This document shows positions 18,252-27,606 of a DNA stretch of 64,000 nt, in pieces (the first letter of the stretch is position 1; each line of letters starts with the position of its first letter). A model generated the notes under the pieces. The model did no database searches and was not told where the DNA came from. It saw only the letters and a program-made list of their open reading frames with translations. Source of the stretch: Bacteroidaceae bacterium (GTDB lineage Bacteria > Bacteroidota > Bacteroidia > Bacteroidales > Bacteroidaceae); contig JAGCVH010000043.1 in assembly GCA_017962495.1 (NCBI GenBank), positions 1 to 64,000 on the forward strand, read 5' to 3'. The position numbers and the translations under genes are program-made.

Positions 18252-19859
18252 ATGAAATCCCGTATCACTCCCCTTCTCATCGCCTTGAGCATGATTGTTG
18301 GCATACTCGTTGGTACGTTCTATGCCAATCACTTTTCGGGCAATCGGCTAAGTATCATCAACACAGGTAGCAACAAGATAAACTACCTCTTGCAGATGAT
18401 TGACAACAAGTATGTCGATACCGTCAGCATGAATTCCCTTGTCGAGCAGTCTATGCCCAAGATTCTGTCTGAGCTCGACCCACACAGCTCTTACATCCCT
18501 TCCAGCGAGGCCGATGAAGCCAACGACGACCTTCGGGGAAGTTTCTCCGGCATAGGTATTTCGTTCAACACCATTTACGACACCATCAACGTCATGGCTC
18601 TCATTAAGGGAGGGCCAGCCGAACGCGTGGGAATCATGCCAGGCGACCGCATTATCATGGCAGATACGACAAGCCTCATAGGACTTAAGGACCAAGATGC
18701 CATCCATAAACTAAAAGGTCCTCGTGGTTCGACCGTAAAGCTTAAGGTCCTGCGTCGCGGACATGACAAGCCGCTCACTTTCTCTGTCGTTCGCGATGAA
18801 GTGCCTGTCAAGAGTATCGATGCCTCCTACATGCTGCCTGATAATGTAGGATACATCCAGTTGAAGAGTTTTGGCGAGCAGACCTATGCCGAGTTCATGA
18901 TAGCCATGGCTCAACTTGGTGTCGAAGGCATGCGCAGTCTCATACTCGACCTTCGTGGAAATCGTGGAGGCTATATGCATATCGCGATTCAGATTGCCAA
19001 CGAGTTCCTGCGCCAGCGCCAGCTTATCGTCTATACCGAAGGCCGTAAGTCGCCTCGCGAAGACTATCGTGCCGACGGACATGGAACATTCCCTTCCCTG
19101 CCCCTTGTGATACTTATCGACGAGGGTTCGGCTTCCAGTAGTGAGATTCTTGCCGGAGCCATTCAGGATAACGACAGAGGCACCATCATAGGCAGGCGTT
19201 CGTTTGGAAAAGGGCTTGTTCAGCAACCCATGCAATTCAAGGATGGCAGTGTCGTGCGCCTAACCGTTGCCCGCTATTATACGCCTTCGGGCCGTTGCAT
19301 CCAGAAGCCTTATCAGCCAGGCCACGACCAAGAGTATGAGAACGAACTACTTGCCCGTTACGAACGAGGCGAATATTTCTCATCCGACAGCATCCATCAG
19401 TCTGGTCCTGCTTACGAGACCCGTCTTGGGCGCACGGTTTATGGCGGAGGAGGCATAACCCCCGATATCTTCGTGCCAGAGGATACGACCGACGTCACCA
19501 GCTATTACCGCGAAGCAGTCTTCGAAGGCCACATACGTCAGTTTGCTTTTGACTATGCCGACCAGCAGCGTTCCACGCTTAGTCGTTTCCGCACCACTGA
19601 CGAACTGGTTAATCACCTTCGCCGTCAGAATCTCCTTGAGCAGTTTGCCCGCTATGCCGAGGGTCACGGCTTGCGTCGGCGCAATCTGATGCTCTATCGC
19701 AGTCGCAGACTCTTCGAGCGTGCAATCTTTGGTAGCATCATATATAATGTTGCCACTCCGCAGCAGTATGTCGAATATTTCAATCACGACGATGCCTCCG
19801 TAAAGCGTGCTTTGGACATCATCTCCAAACGCGAGACTTTCCCGAAACCTACGGAATAA
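18252..19859 (+). CDS. S41-family C-terminal processing peptidase
   Basis: The product is 535 aa with an N-terminal signal anchor (about residues 6-28). A PDZ domain follows ('GSFSGIGISFNTIYDTINVM', 'PGDRIIMAD'), then the S41 catalytic core with Ser in 'DEGSASSSEIL' (about 295) and Lys in 'RRSFGKGLVQQ' (about 318). The family degrades or trims periplasmic proteins at exposed C-termini. An intrinsic terminator lies at 19888-19913 and a 22-bp repeat array follows. Confidence 0.93.
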   Translation: MKSRITPLLIALSMIVGILVGTFYANHFSGNRLSIINTGSNKINYLLQMIDNKYVDTVSMNSLVEQSMPKILSELDPHSSYIPSSEADEANDDLRGSFSGIGISFNTIYDTINVMALIKGGPAERVGIMPGDRIIMADTTSLIGLKDQDAIHKLKGPRGSTVKLKVLRRGHDKPLTFSVVRDEVPVKSIDASYMLPDNVGYIQLKSFGEQTYAEFMIAMAQLGVEGMRSLILDLRGNRGGYMHIAIQIANEFLRQRQLIVYTEGRKSPREDYRADGHGTFPSLPLVILIDEGSASSSEILAGAIQDNDRGTIIGRRSFGKGLVQQPMQFKDGSVVRLTVARYYTPSGRCIQKPYQPGHDQEYENELLARYERGEYFSSDSIHQSGPAYETRLGRTVYGGGGITPDIFVPEDTTDVTSYYREAVFEGHIRQFAFDYADQQRSTLSRFRTTDELVNHLRRQNLLEQFARYAEGHGLRRRNLMLYRSRRLFERAIFGSIIYNVATPQQYVEYFNHDDASVKRALDIISKRETFPKPTE

Positions 19860-19887
19860 GAGACGTCGGTTATATGTATTATGAATG

Positions 19888-19913
19888 AAGGGGAGCTTAT
19901 ACTCCCCTTTCTT
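19888..19913 (+). terminator. Intrinsic terminator after the S41 protease gene
   Basis: Perfect 8-bp stem AAGGGGAG / CTCCCCTT with loop CTTATA, followed by TCTT. Confidence 0.8.
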
Positions 19914-20150
19914 CGTGCCTATATTCGATTGCATTAAGACCTAAGGCCTTCCGCATTAAGACCTAAGGGCTTCCGAGATAACGCCTAAGTCCTTTTTCGA
20001 CTAAGCCTATATCTGGTTAATGCTTGTACAATCTTCCACTTATGCTTGTACAACCTCTTGCTTATGCTTGTACAACCTTTCGCTTATGCTTGTGCAATCT
20101 TCTGCATATGCTTGTGCAATCTCGCGCAGACATAAATACTCATGCCTGTC
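19909..20150. repeat. 22-bp degenerate repeat array 2
   Basis: Eleven units run in unbroken 22-bp register between the converging S41 protease and fkp genes; starts are 19909, 19931, 19953 and so on to 20129. The order is one CCTATATTCG unit, three CCTAAGG units (AAGACCTAAGGCCTTCC), one intermediate (CTAAGCCTATATC), five ATGCTTGTACAA/ATGCTTGTGCAA units, then one degenerate unit. The register does not change where the core changes. Nothing else was found in the 333-base gap apart from the terminator. Confidence 0.92.
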
Positions 20151-20192
20151 GCAGGATAGGCAAAGGCGAGAAACGAGTTGAAATTAAGGATG

Positions 20193-22934
20193 TCAGCTTC
20201 GGCTCACTTGCAATCCCGAACGACTTAGTGACATGTCCACGAAGCGGGCGCGGGCGTTGGGTGGATTGCTATTGAGGATTTCGCGGATGCGGCGTGCTGC
20301 TTCGGGGTCTTTGGCTATCATGTAGAGGAAACCGCCTCCTCCTGCACCAGGAAGTTTAAGTCCGAGACAGAGGTCGCTCACCTGCTTGATGATGGCTTCC
20401 ACCGCAGGCGGATTTGTACCTGAGTCAAGGTCTTGGTTTTGTTGCCACGTCTGTGCCACGAGCCTACCCATGCGTGTGAAGTCGCCCTGCTGTATGGCAT
20501 CATAAAGTCGGAGGGCATGGTCTTTCATCTCGCCCAGAAGAGCAAGGCGGGGTGTGTCGGCAAGGAACATGCCTCGAACAATTTCGGCAAGGATGGTCTT
20601 GGCCGTTCTGGTGTGTCCCGTGTAATAGAGCAAATGGCAGGGACGATAGTCGAGAGCCGTGAAGAGCGTATCGGGAAGCCAGCGCACTTGTGGGGTTTGG
20701 TCGAGACCTGCATTGGTTTGCAGTAACTTGATGCCCGACAGGATGCCTCCATACTGGTCTTGCCATCCGCCTCCCGTGGTGAGGAGTTGCTCGAGAACGA
20801 GGGTTCGGTTGCACACTTCCGCTTTGTCCCATCCCAGTCCGCAGAAGTCGCTAAGCGTGCCAAGTACCGTTGCCGCGAGAATGCTGCTTGTTCCGAGTCC
20901 ACTACCTGCAGGCAAGGCACTCAGCAGAGTAAGTTCGATGCCGCTTCCGAAGGCTTGCAGTTGCTGTTCCAGGCTTGCATATTGAGCTTCGGCATATTGC
21001 GGAACAAAGCCGGCAAGGCAGAGCGCAGCCTTGGGAATGGAGAAGGGAGAGCCGATGTGTGCGTAATCGGCGAGTTGCTCGAATGTGGTCACCTGTTCCG
21101 AAGCACCAAGGTCGATGCTCCGAAGAATTATCTTGTAGTCGCGACAGGGCTTGATGTAAACCTGCAAAGGCGGTTGTCCGTTGAGTTCGATAGCGAGGTT
21201 CACCACATTTCCGCCCTGTGTCAGGCAATAAGGAGGCGTATCCGTCCATCCTCCTGCAACATCTATGCGAACAGGACTGCGCCCCCACACGATTTGGTCG
21301 GCACAAACGTCGAGTCGAGGTTGCTGGCGATGGGTAAGCACCGGAGAGGTTAGGCCTTGACGCAGGAGGGCAAAGGCTTCTGCTTCATAGGCAGAACCAT
21401 CGGCACCTTGCAAGGTTAAGAGCTGGCGACGGAACATTTGGTCGCTGATGCGCTTAAGCAAGGGTTCGTCTTCACTCAGAGGTGCGGGCATGGGAACATG
21501 AAGTTGATGGAACTCCTGCGCCATGTCGAGCAGATTGGTCTGATAGAAAACGCTATTGCGATGGTTGCGCGCAAGTTGGGCAAGGTTTTCGCTTCGGAAT
21601 TGCAGGCGTTGCTCTTGGAGTCGCAACAGATTGGCTTGCTCGGAAAGGTCGCTTGCCGAGAGTTTCTTTGCCGACTTCCATAGCTGTGCTGCTTGTTCGC
21701 TTTGGTCTAAACCCAAAGTATATCGGAGTAAGATTCCGAGTTGACTGATGTCATTGGTCAGCGGAAAGCGCTTCTCGAACTGAGCATCTCCACTAAAAGT
21801 ATCGGTGTACTTATAGGTTCGCAACGCATAAAAGTGTTCGTCCACCGGAACAATATCGACACAAGTGTCATCGGGTAAAGTGATGTCCCAATCGTTCTTG
21901 GGAATACCCGTGAGAATGTGGTTGCGGTGGAGCTTCCAGCCCTTATTTATCCAGGAGTTCTCTATCCAGATGTTCTGCATGTCCGACTTGAGCTCCGACT
22001 CGTTGTGGGCATTCTGGATGAAGATGGACGGATGTGGCTTGATGTCGAGGTGCATAATCTTCCGCTGGTCGTTGACCAGGTTCTGCAGGCGAAGCGTACT
22101 GCTTAGTAGTTCCGCACTTGTGCCATAGTGATAGAAGGCGCCGTCGTGAAGCGGAAGGATGGCTACGCGAAGTTGACTTAATTCCTCGTCGGGTTGTGTG
22201 GGATGATTGCCCAAAGCGCAACCGAATTGACTATAGAGGTCATATTCAATAAGTTCGCCTCCTGCTGTGCTTCTCTTCATGAGTAGGCTGATGGCCTTAT
22301 CGCTAAGCATCCAAATACCGACATCCATAAGGAACAAATGGGTGTGAAGGAGTTTGCTTAGTTGCTCGACAGAGGGCTTCTGTAGCATGAAGTCGAGTTG
22401 CTCGGGCGACTCCCTTCGCGAGAGAAATACACCGTGATGCGATGCGAGCGTGGGCTCTACCCATAGGCCATAACAAACGACGTCGGCATCGGGTATCTCG
22501 GGCAGATAATCTGTCCGCACCATAACGTCTCCACTTGCTATCAGCGTGTGCAGATTATCTGGAGCAGACTTCATTATGCGCTCGTACAGAGGGAGTTGCA
22601 ATTGCAAGAGATTCTGCGAGATTCGTTGTCCGCGAGCCCATCGGAATATGGGTATCGGCGTCAGAATCTTCCCGCTTGGCGCATAGCTTGGCAGTCGCCT
22701 GCTTTGTCCTCCTGCGTGCAAAAGGATACGTTTCTCACTTGCCAACCAAGTGGCGAAGTCGTCGGAGGTCTGGGATTGTCGCCAGCATTGTTGTAAAAGC
22801 CAGCTTGTTCCACCTCCTGAACCTAACTTCTTGTCGATAGGGTCATGCGTGCAGAAATATTCTTCTGTACTTACACCTTCGATTTGGTGGAAACAACCAA
22901 CGAGATTGGGTGGCAAGGAGAGTAGTTTCTTCAT
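20193..22934 (-). CDS. fkp: Bifunctional L-fucokinase / fucose-1-phosphate guanylyltransferase
   Basis: The product is 913 aa, close to the roughly 950 of Bacteroides Fkp. The N-terminal half is the guanylyltransferase ('KKLGSGGGTSWLLQQCW', 'HAGGQSRRLPSYAPSGK'). The C-terminal half is a GHMP kinase ('SPVRIDVAGGWTDTPPY', the ATP loop 'LPAGSGLGTSSI' near residue 680, 'LPGAGGGGFLYM'). It turns free L-fucose into GDP-fucose for surface polysaccharides and glycoproteins. Its start overlaps the fcl stop (ATGA), so it is the last gene of a manC-gmd-fcl-fkp operon. Confidence 0.95.
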   Translation of the reverse strand: MKKLLSLPPNLVGCFHQIEGVSTEEYFCTHDPIDKKLGSGGGTSWLLQQCWRQSQTSDDFATWLASEKRILLHAGGQSRRLPSYAPSGKILTPIPIFRWARGQRISQNLLQLQLPLYERIMKSAPDNLHTLIASGDVMVRTDYLPEIPDADVVCYGLWVEPTLASHHGVFLSRRESPEQLDFMLQKPSVEQLSKLLHTHLFLMDVGIWMLSDKAISLLMKRSTAGGELIEYDLYSQFGCALGNHPTQPDEELSQLRVAILPLHDGAFYHYGTSAELLSSTLRLQNLVNDQRKIMHLDIKPHPSIFIQNAHNESELKSDMQNIWIENSWINKGWKLHRNHILTGIPKNDWDITLPDDTCVDIVPVDEHFYALRTYKYTDTFSGDAQFEKRFPLTNDISQLGILLRYTLGLDQSEQAAQLWKSAKKLSASDLSEQANLLRLQEQRLQFRSENLAQLARNHRNSVFYQTNLLDMAQEFHQLHVPMPAPLSEDEPLLKRISDQMFRRQLLTLQGADGSAYEAEAFALLRQGLTSPVLTHRQQPRLDVCADQIVWGRSPVRIDVAGGWTDTPPYCLTQGGNVVNLAIELNGQPPLQVYIKPCRDYKIILRSIDLGASEQVTTFEQLADYAHIGSPFSIPKAALCLAGFVPQYAEAQYASLEQQLQAFGSGIELTLLSALPAGSGLGTSSILAATVLGTLSDFCGLGWDKAEVCNRTLVLEQLLTTGGGWQDQYGGILSGIKLLQTNAGLDQTPQVRWLPDTLFTALDYRPCHLLYYTGHTRTAKTILAEIVRGMFLADTPRLALLGEMKDHALRLYDAIQQGDFTRMGRLVAQTWQQNQDLDSGTNPPAVEAIIKQVSDLCLGLKLPGAGGGGFLYMIAKDPEAARRIREILNSNPPNARARFVDMSLSRSGLQVSRS

Positions 22935-23872
22935 CGTTCGGCTCTCATGGGATTATTGAGGAAGTCTTGATAGGCAAGTCTTATGCCGTCTTCAAGTTCA
23001 GTTTTGTATGTCCATCCAAGGGCTTTTGCCTTCGAAACGTCAAGTAGCTTTCGGGGAGTGCCGTTGGGCTTCGTGGTATCCCACTTGATTTCGCCCTCAA
23101 AACCTATTACCTTCGCCACGAGTTCGGTTAGCTGCTTGATGCTCAACTCCTTGCCCGTGCCAGCATTAACGGTTTCGTTCCCGCTGTAGTTGTTCATTAG
23201 GAAGACGCAGAGATTAGCCAAATCATCGACATAAAGGAATTCGCGCAAGGGCGTTCCGTCGCCCCAACAGGTAACTGACTTGGCTCCACTCTCCTTGGCT
23301 TCGTGGAAGCGACGGATGAGAGCCGGCAACACATGACTGTGGGTAGGATGATAGTTGTCGTTAGGTCCATAGAGGTTGGTGGGCATAACGGAGATGTAAT
23401 CCGTTCCGTACTGGCGATTGAGGTACTCGCAATACTTGAGTCCACTTATCTTGGCAAGGGCATAAGCCTCATTGGTCTTCTCCAGCTCGCTTGTGAGTAG
23501 GCAACTTTCTGGCATAGGTTGTGGAGCCAAACGCGGATAGATGCACGAAGAACCGAGGAATTCAAGTTTCTTGCAACCATTTTTCCAAGCGGCATGTATG
23601 ACGTTCATCTCCAATATCATGTTGTCGTACATGAAGTCGGCAAGCGCACTTTGGTTGGCTTCTATGCCTCCCACCTTTGCGGCAGCAAGGAAGACATATT
23701 CCGGACGCTCTTCAGCAAAGAATCGTTCCACCTCTTCCTGACGGCACAAGTCGAGTTCCTTGTGCGTGCGCGTAATAATATTATTGTATCCTTGTCGCTG
23801 AAGCTCGCGAACGATGGCACTTCCCACCATGCCACGATGGCCTGCAACATATATCTTGGCATTCTTTTCCAT
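22931..23872 (-). CDS. fcl: GDP-L-fucose synthase
   Basis: The product is 313 aa, an extended SDR enzyme with Rossmann motif GHRGMVGSA near the N-terminus and the catalytic 'YALAKISG' Tyr-Lys pair around residue 136. It converts GDP-4-keto-6-deoxymannose to GDP-L-fucose by epimerisation and NADPH reduction, the step after gmd. It is the third gene of the GDP-fucose operon, separated from gmd by 103 bases that carry a G/C-rich palindromic element. Confidence 0.95.
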   Translation of the reverse strand: MEKNAKIYVAGHRGMVGSAIVRELQRQGYNNIITRTHKELDLCRQEEVERFFAEERPEYVFLAAAKVGGIEANQSALADFMYDNMILEMNVIHAAWKNGCKKLEFLGSSCIYPRLAPQPMPESCLLTSELEKTNEAYALAKISGLKYCEYLNRQYGTDYISVMPTNLYGPNDNYHPTHSHVLPALIRRFHEAKESGAKSVTCWGDGTPLREFLYVDDLANLCVFLMNNYSGNETVNAGTGKELSIKQLTELVAKVIGFEGEIKWDTTKPNGTPRKLLDVSKAKALGWTYKTELEDGIRLAYQDFLNNPMRAER

Positions 23873-23906
23873 TAATCAATTTATTCTGTATAATAGACCA
23901 TTTGAT

Positions 23907-23973
23907 TCCCTCCATTTTCTTTCTCCTTTTTGGGGAGGAGTTCTTCCCCTTGAGGGAGAAGTAGGAAGGGGGC
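23907..23973. repeat. Double G/C-rich inverted-repeat element between gmd and fcl
   Basis: A left-type segment (TTTCTTTCTCC...GGGGAGGAG) and a right-type segment (TTCTTCCCC...GAGGGAGAAG, then GGAAGGGGG) stand back to back. They resemble the two ends of the DUF559 element at 35433-35939 with nothing between them. Confidence 0.5.
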
Positions 23974-23975
23974 TA

Positions 23976-25067
23976 CTATTTGACAAGACCCTTCTCGAGA
24001 TACTCTGCCAAGTTGGTTCGCATTACACTTGCCACATGCTCTGCAGCCACTTTCTCCATGTCGTGTTTAACCATGATGGCAACCAGTTCCTCAAAGGTTG
24101 TCTTTGCAGGATTCCAACCTAATACGCGTTTGGCCTTCGACGGGTCACCCCAAAGGTTAACGACATCGGTGGGACGATAGAAGTCGGGACTTACCTCTAC
24201 AAGCACTTTGCCCGTCTTGCGGTCGATACCCTTCTCGTCAGCGCCTTCGCCCTGGAACTCCAGCTCTATGCCAGCATGCTTGAAAGCCAGATAGCAGAAC
24301 TCGCGAACCGAATGCTGAACGCCGGTGGCAATTACGAAATCCTCGGGCTTGTCTTGCTGAAGGATGAGCCACATGCACTCGACATAATCCTTGGCATATC
24401 CCCAATCGCGAAGGCTTGAAAGGTTGCCCAGATACAACTTCTCCTGCTTGCCTTGAGCTATGCGTGCGGCAGCAAGCGTAATCTTTCTTGTGACGAAAGT
24501 TTCACCTCTACGTTCACTTTCATGATTGAATAGTATTCCGCTGCAGCAGAACATGTTATACGCCTCGCGGTATTCTTTGATTATCCAATAGCCATAAAGC
24601 TTGGCAACGGCATAGGGACTATAAGGATGGAAGGGAGTCTCCTCATTCTGCGGCACTTCCTCTACCTTGCCATAAAGTTCGCTTGTGGAAGCCTGATAGA
24701 TGCGGCAAGTCTTCTCCAACCCATTGGTGCGAACTGCCTCGAGTATGCGCAAAACGCCTACGGCATCGCAGTTAGCCGTGTACTCAGGAGCGTCGAAACT
24801 CACTTGCACATGACTCTGTGCGGCAAGGTTGTAAATCTCTGTGGGGCGAACCAAACCTACAAGCTTTACCAGCGACATGGAGTCGTTCATGTCGGCATAA
24901 TGCAGGTGAAAGTGAGGGCGTCCTTCGAGATGAGCTATACGCTCGCGATAGTCAACGGAACTGCGACGAATGAGTCCGTGTACTTCATATCCTTTCTCCA
25001 GAAGAAACTCGCTCAGGTATGAACCATCCTGACCAGTGACTCCTGTGATTAAAGCAATCTTTTCCAT
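23976..25067 (-). CDS. gmd: GDP-mannose 4,6-dehydratase
   Basis: The product is 363 aa. It has the nucleotide-binding '[20 protein letters not shown]', the 'STSELYGKV' segment and the catalytic '[13 protein letters not shown]'. It makes GDP-4-keto-6-deoxymannose from GDP-mannose, the first committed step to GDP-fucose. It follows manC after 9 bases and precedes fcl in the same operon. Confidence 0.96.
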   Translation of the reverse strand: MEKIALITGVTGQDGSYLSEFLLEKGYEVHGLIRRSSVDYRERIAHLEGRPHFHLHYADMNDSMSLVKLVGLVRPTEIYNLAAQSHVQVSFDAPEYTANCDAVGVLRILEAVRTNGLEKTCRIYQASTSELYGKVEEVPQNEETPFHPYSPYAVAKLYGYWIIKEYREAYNMFCCSGILFNHESERRGETFVTRKITLAAARIAQGKQEKLYLGNLSSLRDWGYAKDYVECMWLILQQDKPEDFVIATGVQHSVREFCYLAFKHAGIELEFQGEGADEKGIDRKTGKVLVEVSPDFYRPTDVVNLWGDPSKAKRVLGWNPAKTTFEELVAIMVKHDMEKVAAEHVASVMRTNLAEYLEKGLVK

Positions 25068-25076
25068 ATTGTTTGA

Positions 25077-26144
25077 TTATTCTTCGCTATATTGTTTGAT
25101 TAATTGTTCGTTTTGCAGTCGGCAAATCAGCAACACATCATCCTTCTCGGCAATGATGTATCCGTCGAGACCTTCCACCACGACACGCTTTTCTTCAGTG
25201 GTGTGAACGATACAGTTCTTGGTGTCGTAAGTGCGAATGTCATTACCAATGAGTGCATTCCCGTCACGGTCTTTCTCGACATTCTCACGCAAAGAGCCCC
25301 AAGTACCGAGGTCACTCCATCCAAAGGAGGCTGGGAAGCAATAGATTTCTTCGGCATTCTCCAGGATGGCATAGTCGACAGAGATATTCGGACACATGGG
25401 GAAGCGCTCGTTAATGAGCATTTGCTCCTTCTCCTTGCCGTAATAAGGCAGAAGTCCTTCGAAAATGTCTGATATCTTTGTGGCGTATATGCGGAAGGCA
25501 TTCACGATAGTGCTTACATTCCAAACGAAGATGCCCGAGTTCCAGAAAAAATTGTTCTGTGCGATATACTCTTTTGCCACTTCCAATTCAGGCTTCTCAC
25601 GGAATTGGTCGACGAGGAATATTTCCTTGTTGCGAGGGCTATGCACGCTTAAGTCCACCTGTATGTAACCATACCCAGTCTCAGGACGAGTAGGCTTCAT
25701 GCCCAGGGTAACTATGGCATCACTCTCATCGACGAATGATAAGGCAGACTTAACCACACGCTGGAATTCAGGGACGTCCATAACGATGTGGTCGCTTGGG
25801 GTCACAACGATATTGGCACGCGGATTGATAGCCTTGATGCGCCAACTGACATAGGCGATGCACGGGGCTGTATTGCGTCGGCAGGGTTCTTTCAGGATGT
25901 TGCCTTCAGGGATTTCGGGCAATTCCTCATGAACCATTTCGGCATATTTGTCGGATGTCACCACCCAGACATTCTCGGTGGGAACAATACCGCAGAAACG
26001 GTCGAAAGTAAGACGAATCAAAGAACTTCCACAGCCTAATACATCAACAAATTGCTTAGGTCTTTCAGTTGTACTCATTGGCCAGAATCGACTTCCTATG
26101 CCGCCAGCCATAATCACCAGATAATTGTCCCTGTTTGCCATCAT
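25077..26144 (-). CDS. manC: Mannose-1-phosphate guanylyltransferase
   Basis: The product is 355 aa. The signature 'MAGGIGSRFWPMSTTERPKQ' at the N-terminus and 'VTPSDHIV' mark the GTP:mannose-1-phosphate guanylyltransferase fold. The chain stops after that domain, so the phosphomannose isomerase part of the bifunctional enzymes is absent. It supplies GDP-mannose to gmd. I use ATG 26144 (MMANRDNYLV); the TTG upstream is less likely. It heads the GDP-fucose operon and is divergent from the GH109-like gene. Confidence 0.93.
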   Translation of the reverse strand: MMANRDNYLVIMAGGIGSRFWPMSTTERPKQFVDVLGCGSSLIRLTFDRFCGIVPTENVWVVTSDKYAEMVHEELPEIPEGNILKEPCRRNTAPCIAYVSWRIKAINPRANIVVTPSDHIVMDVPEFQRVVKSALSFVDESDAIVTLGMKPTRPETGYGYIQVDLSVHSPRNKEIFLVDQFREKPELEVAKEYIAQNNFFWNSGIFVWNVSTIVNAFRIYATKISDIFEGLLPYYGKEKEQMLINERFPMCPNISVDYAILENAEEIYCFPASFGWSDLGTWGSLRENVEKDRDGNALIGNDIRTYDTKNCIVHTTEEKRVVVEGLDGYIIAEKDDVLLICRLQNEQLIKQYSEE

Positions 26145-26159
26145 TCTACAATTTTGGTG

Positions 26160-26167
26160 CAAAATTA
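26160..26167 (-). promoter_or_regulatory. Likely -7 element of the GDP-fucose operon
   Basis: TAATTTTG sits 15 bases before the manC start on the minus strand. No good -33 TTTG is found 19-21 bases further upstream. Confidence 0.4.
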
Positions 26168-26211
26168 CAAAAAACTATCCATTTTGAGGGACGAACTATG
26201 AACTTTTTTAG

Positions 26212-26219
26212 TATTTTTG
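26212..26219 (+). promoter_or_regulatory. Likely -7 element of the GH109-like gene
   Basis: TATTTTTG ends 7 bases before the ATG at 26227. The nearest TTTG (26183-26186) is 25 bases away, longer than usual. If used, the leader would be almost absent. Confidence 0.4.
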
Positions 26220-26226
26220 CAGCCAA

Positions 26227-27306
26227 ATGGAACAGAAAGTCAAAATCGGCATCATCGGACTTGGGCAGCGTGGAATGGCAACTGTTGAGCGTTATGCCGC
26301 CATACATGAAGCCGAAATCATAGCAGTAAGTGATTTAATTGAGGGGAATACCGAACGTGCACGGCAGGAACTCTTGCGACAGGGACACACTAATGTGAGC
26401 ATCCATTATGGCGAGCATAGTTGGCGCGCTCTCTGCCAGCATCCCGAGATTCAGCTTGTGCTTATTTGTACCGATTGGTCGAGTCATACGCGTATGGCGG
26501 TCAATGCCATGCAGCAAGGGAAAGACGTTGCCATTGAAGTTCCAGCCGCCACCAGTGTCGAAGAGTGTTGGCAACTTGTGCATACAGCTCTTGAGACGGG
26601 TCGTCGTTGCACCATGCTCGAGAATTGCTGTTACGACACCTTCCACCTTGGCGTCATGCAAATGAAGGCTCAGGGATTGTTTGGTGAAATTAATTATTGC
26701 GAGGGAGCTTACATCCACGACTTGCGTTCCGACCAAGGATGGATGTCATATACGGTCAGCGACCACAAGGGTAATCCCTACCCCACGCATGGTTTGGGAC
26801 CTGCCTGCCAATTGCTCGACATCAATCATACCGACCGCCTTGTCTCACTGGTCAGCATGAGTGCCACGAATAAGATTAATAACACGCTCATCCAGACAGC
26901 CCTTGGGCGCAGCATACTGCTGCAGTTCGACGAACGGACACCAAGGCCATATAGCAGAATGCAAACGCTTTGTGCCACGAAGGCTTATGTCCAAAAGTAT
27001 CCCCTCCCTACCCTTCAGTTCGACGGAGAACCCTTGCTCACAGGCACGGAAGCCGAACTGCGTGTGGAGTCGTATCATGACGCCCTTACCCGTCAACTTA
27101 TCGAGGAAGGACGGCGCATGAAGGTAACCAATCTCATGAACTACATCATGGATCGTCGTCTCATTACGGCCGTGTTGCAGGGAAAGCCCTTCGACATCTC
27201 TGTTTATGATGCCGCGCTTTGGTCGTCAGTAACCGAACTTTCGGCACTCTCTGTTCAGCTCGGGAACAAGCCTGTAGCCATCCCCGATTTCACTCAGTCA
27301 AATTAG
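26227..27306 (+). CDS. Gfo/Idh/MocA oxidoreductase, GH109-like
   Basis: The product is 359 aa. The N-terminal Rossmann domain starts with 'KIGIIGLGQRGMATVERYA', a dinucleotide-binding loop. The second domain shows 'MLENCCYDTFHLGVMQMK', 'GAYIHDLR' and 'YPTHGLGPACQLLDI', which match GH109 enzymes that use NAD+ to cleave alpha-N-acetylgalactosaminides. There is no signal peptide and it is shorter than secreted GH109 proteins, so it would act in the cytoplasm on imported sugars. A plain sugar dehydrogenase is the alternative. Its stop overlaps the end of the small ORF on the other strand. Confidence 0.82.
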   Translation: MEQKVKIGIIGLGQRGMATVERYAAIHEAEIIAVSDLIEGNTERARQELLRQGHTNVSIHYGEHSWRALCQHPEIQLVLICTDWSSHTRMAVNAMQQGKDVAIEVPAATSVEECWQLVHTALETGRRCTMLENCCYDTFHLGVMQMKAQGLFGEINYCEGAYIHDLRSDQGWMSYTVSDHKGNPYPTHGLGPACQLLDINHTDRLVSLVSMSATNKINNTLIQTALGRSILLQFDERTPRPYSRMQTLCATKAYVQKYPLPTLQFDGEPLLTGTEAELRVESYHDALTRQLIEEGRRMKVTNLMNYIMDRRLITAVLQGKPFDISVYDAALWSSVTELSALSVQLGNKPVAIPDFTQSN

Positions 27307-27422
27307 TTGTACCAAACAGAAGATTCACCGCTACCCGATGTGTCATAAAGCTCATCGGCTTCGCCGTTATACACATTGTCAAGCTCGTAAGTCTCATCGA
27401 AAGAAAAATACTTTTTTTTCAT
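27303..27422 (-). CDS. Small acidic ORF, 39 residues, function unknown
   Basis: The frame begins MKKKYFSFDETYELDN and ends GSGESSVWYN. It is acidic after a basic start, with no Cys and no hydrophobic segment. An unusually good Shine-Dalgarno AAGGAGGAAG lies 5 bases before the ATG, which is rare in Bacteroidetes and favours real translation. It converges with the GH109-like gene and their stop codons overlap. I do not recognise a family. It could be a small regulatory or modified peptide, but no maturation gene is nearby. Confidence 0.5.
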   Translation of the reverse strand: MKKKYFSFDETYELDNVYNGEADELYDTSGSGESSVWYN

Positions 27423-27529
27423 AGCTACTTCCTCCTTGCTTTTCGGGTTAATCAACAGTTATTCCAATCACCTTTTCGGCCGCAATTTATAAAACATATT
27501 CCAATCATGCAAGCGCAAAGGGTTAAAAA

Positions 27530-27561
27530 TTTGTTAATGTGAATAATTTGTTGTACTTTTG
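27530..27561 (+). promoter_or_regulatory. Promoter of fabD
   Basis: TTTG (27530-27533), 20 bases, TACTTTTG (27554-27561). The leader to the ATG at 27607 is about 40 nt. Confidence 0.8.
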
Positions 27562-27606
27562 CACCCGATTTCACAAGTCAAAACAAAACAATACAATAAA
27601 ATTAAG

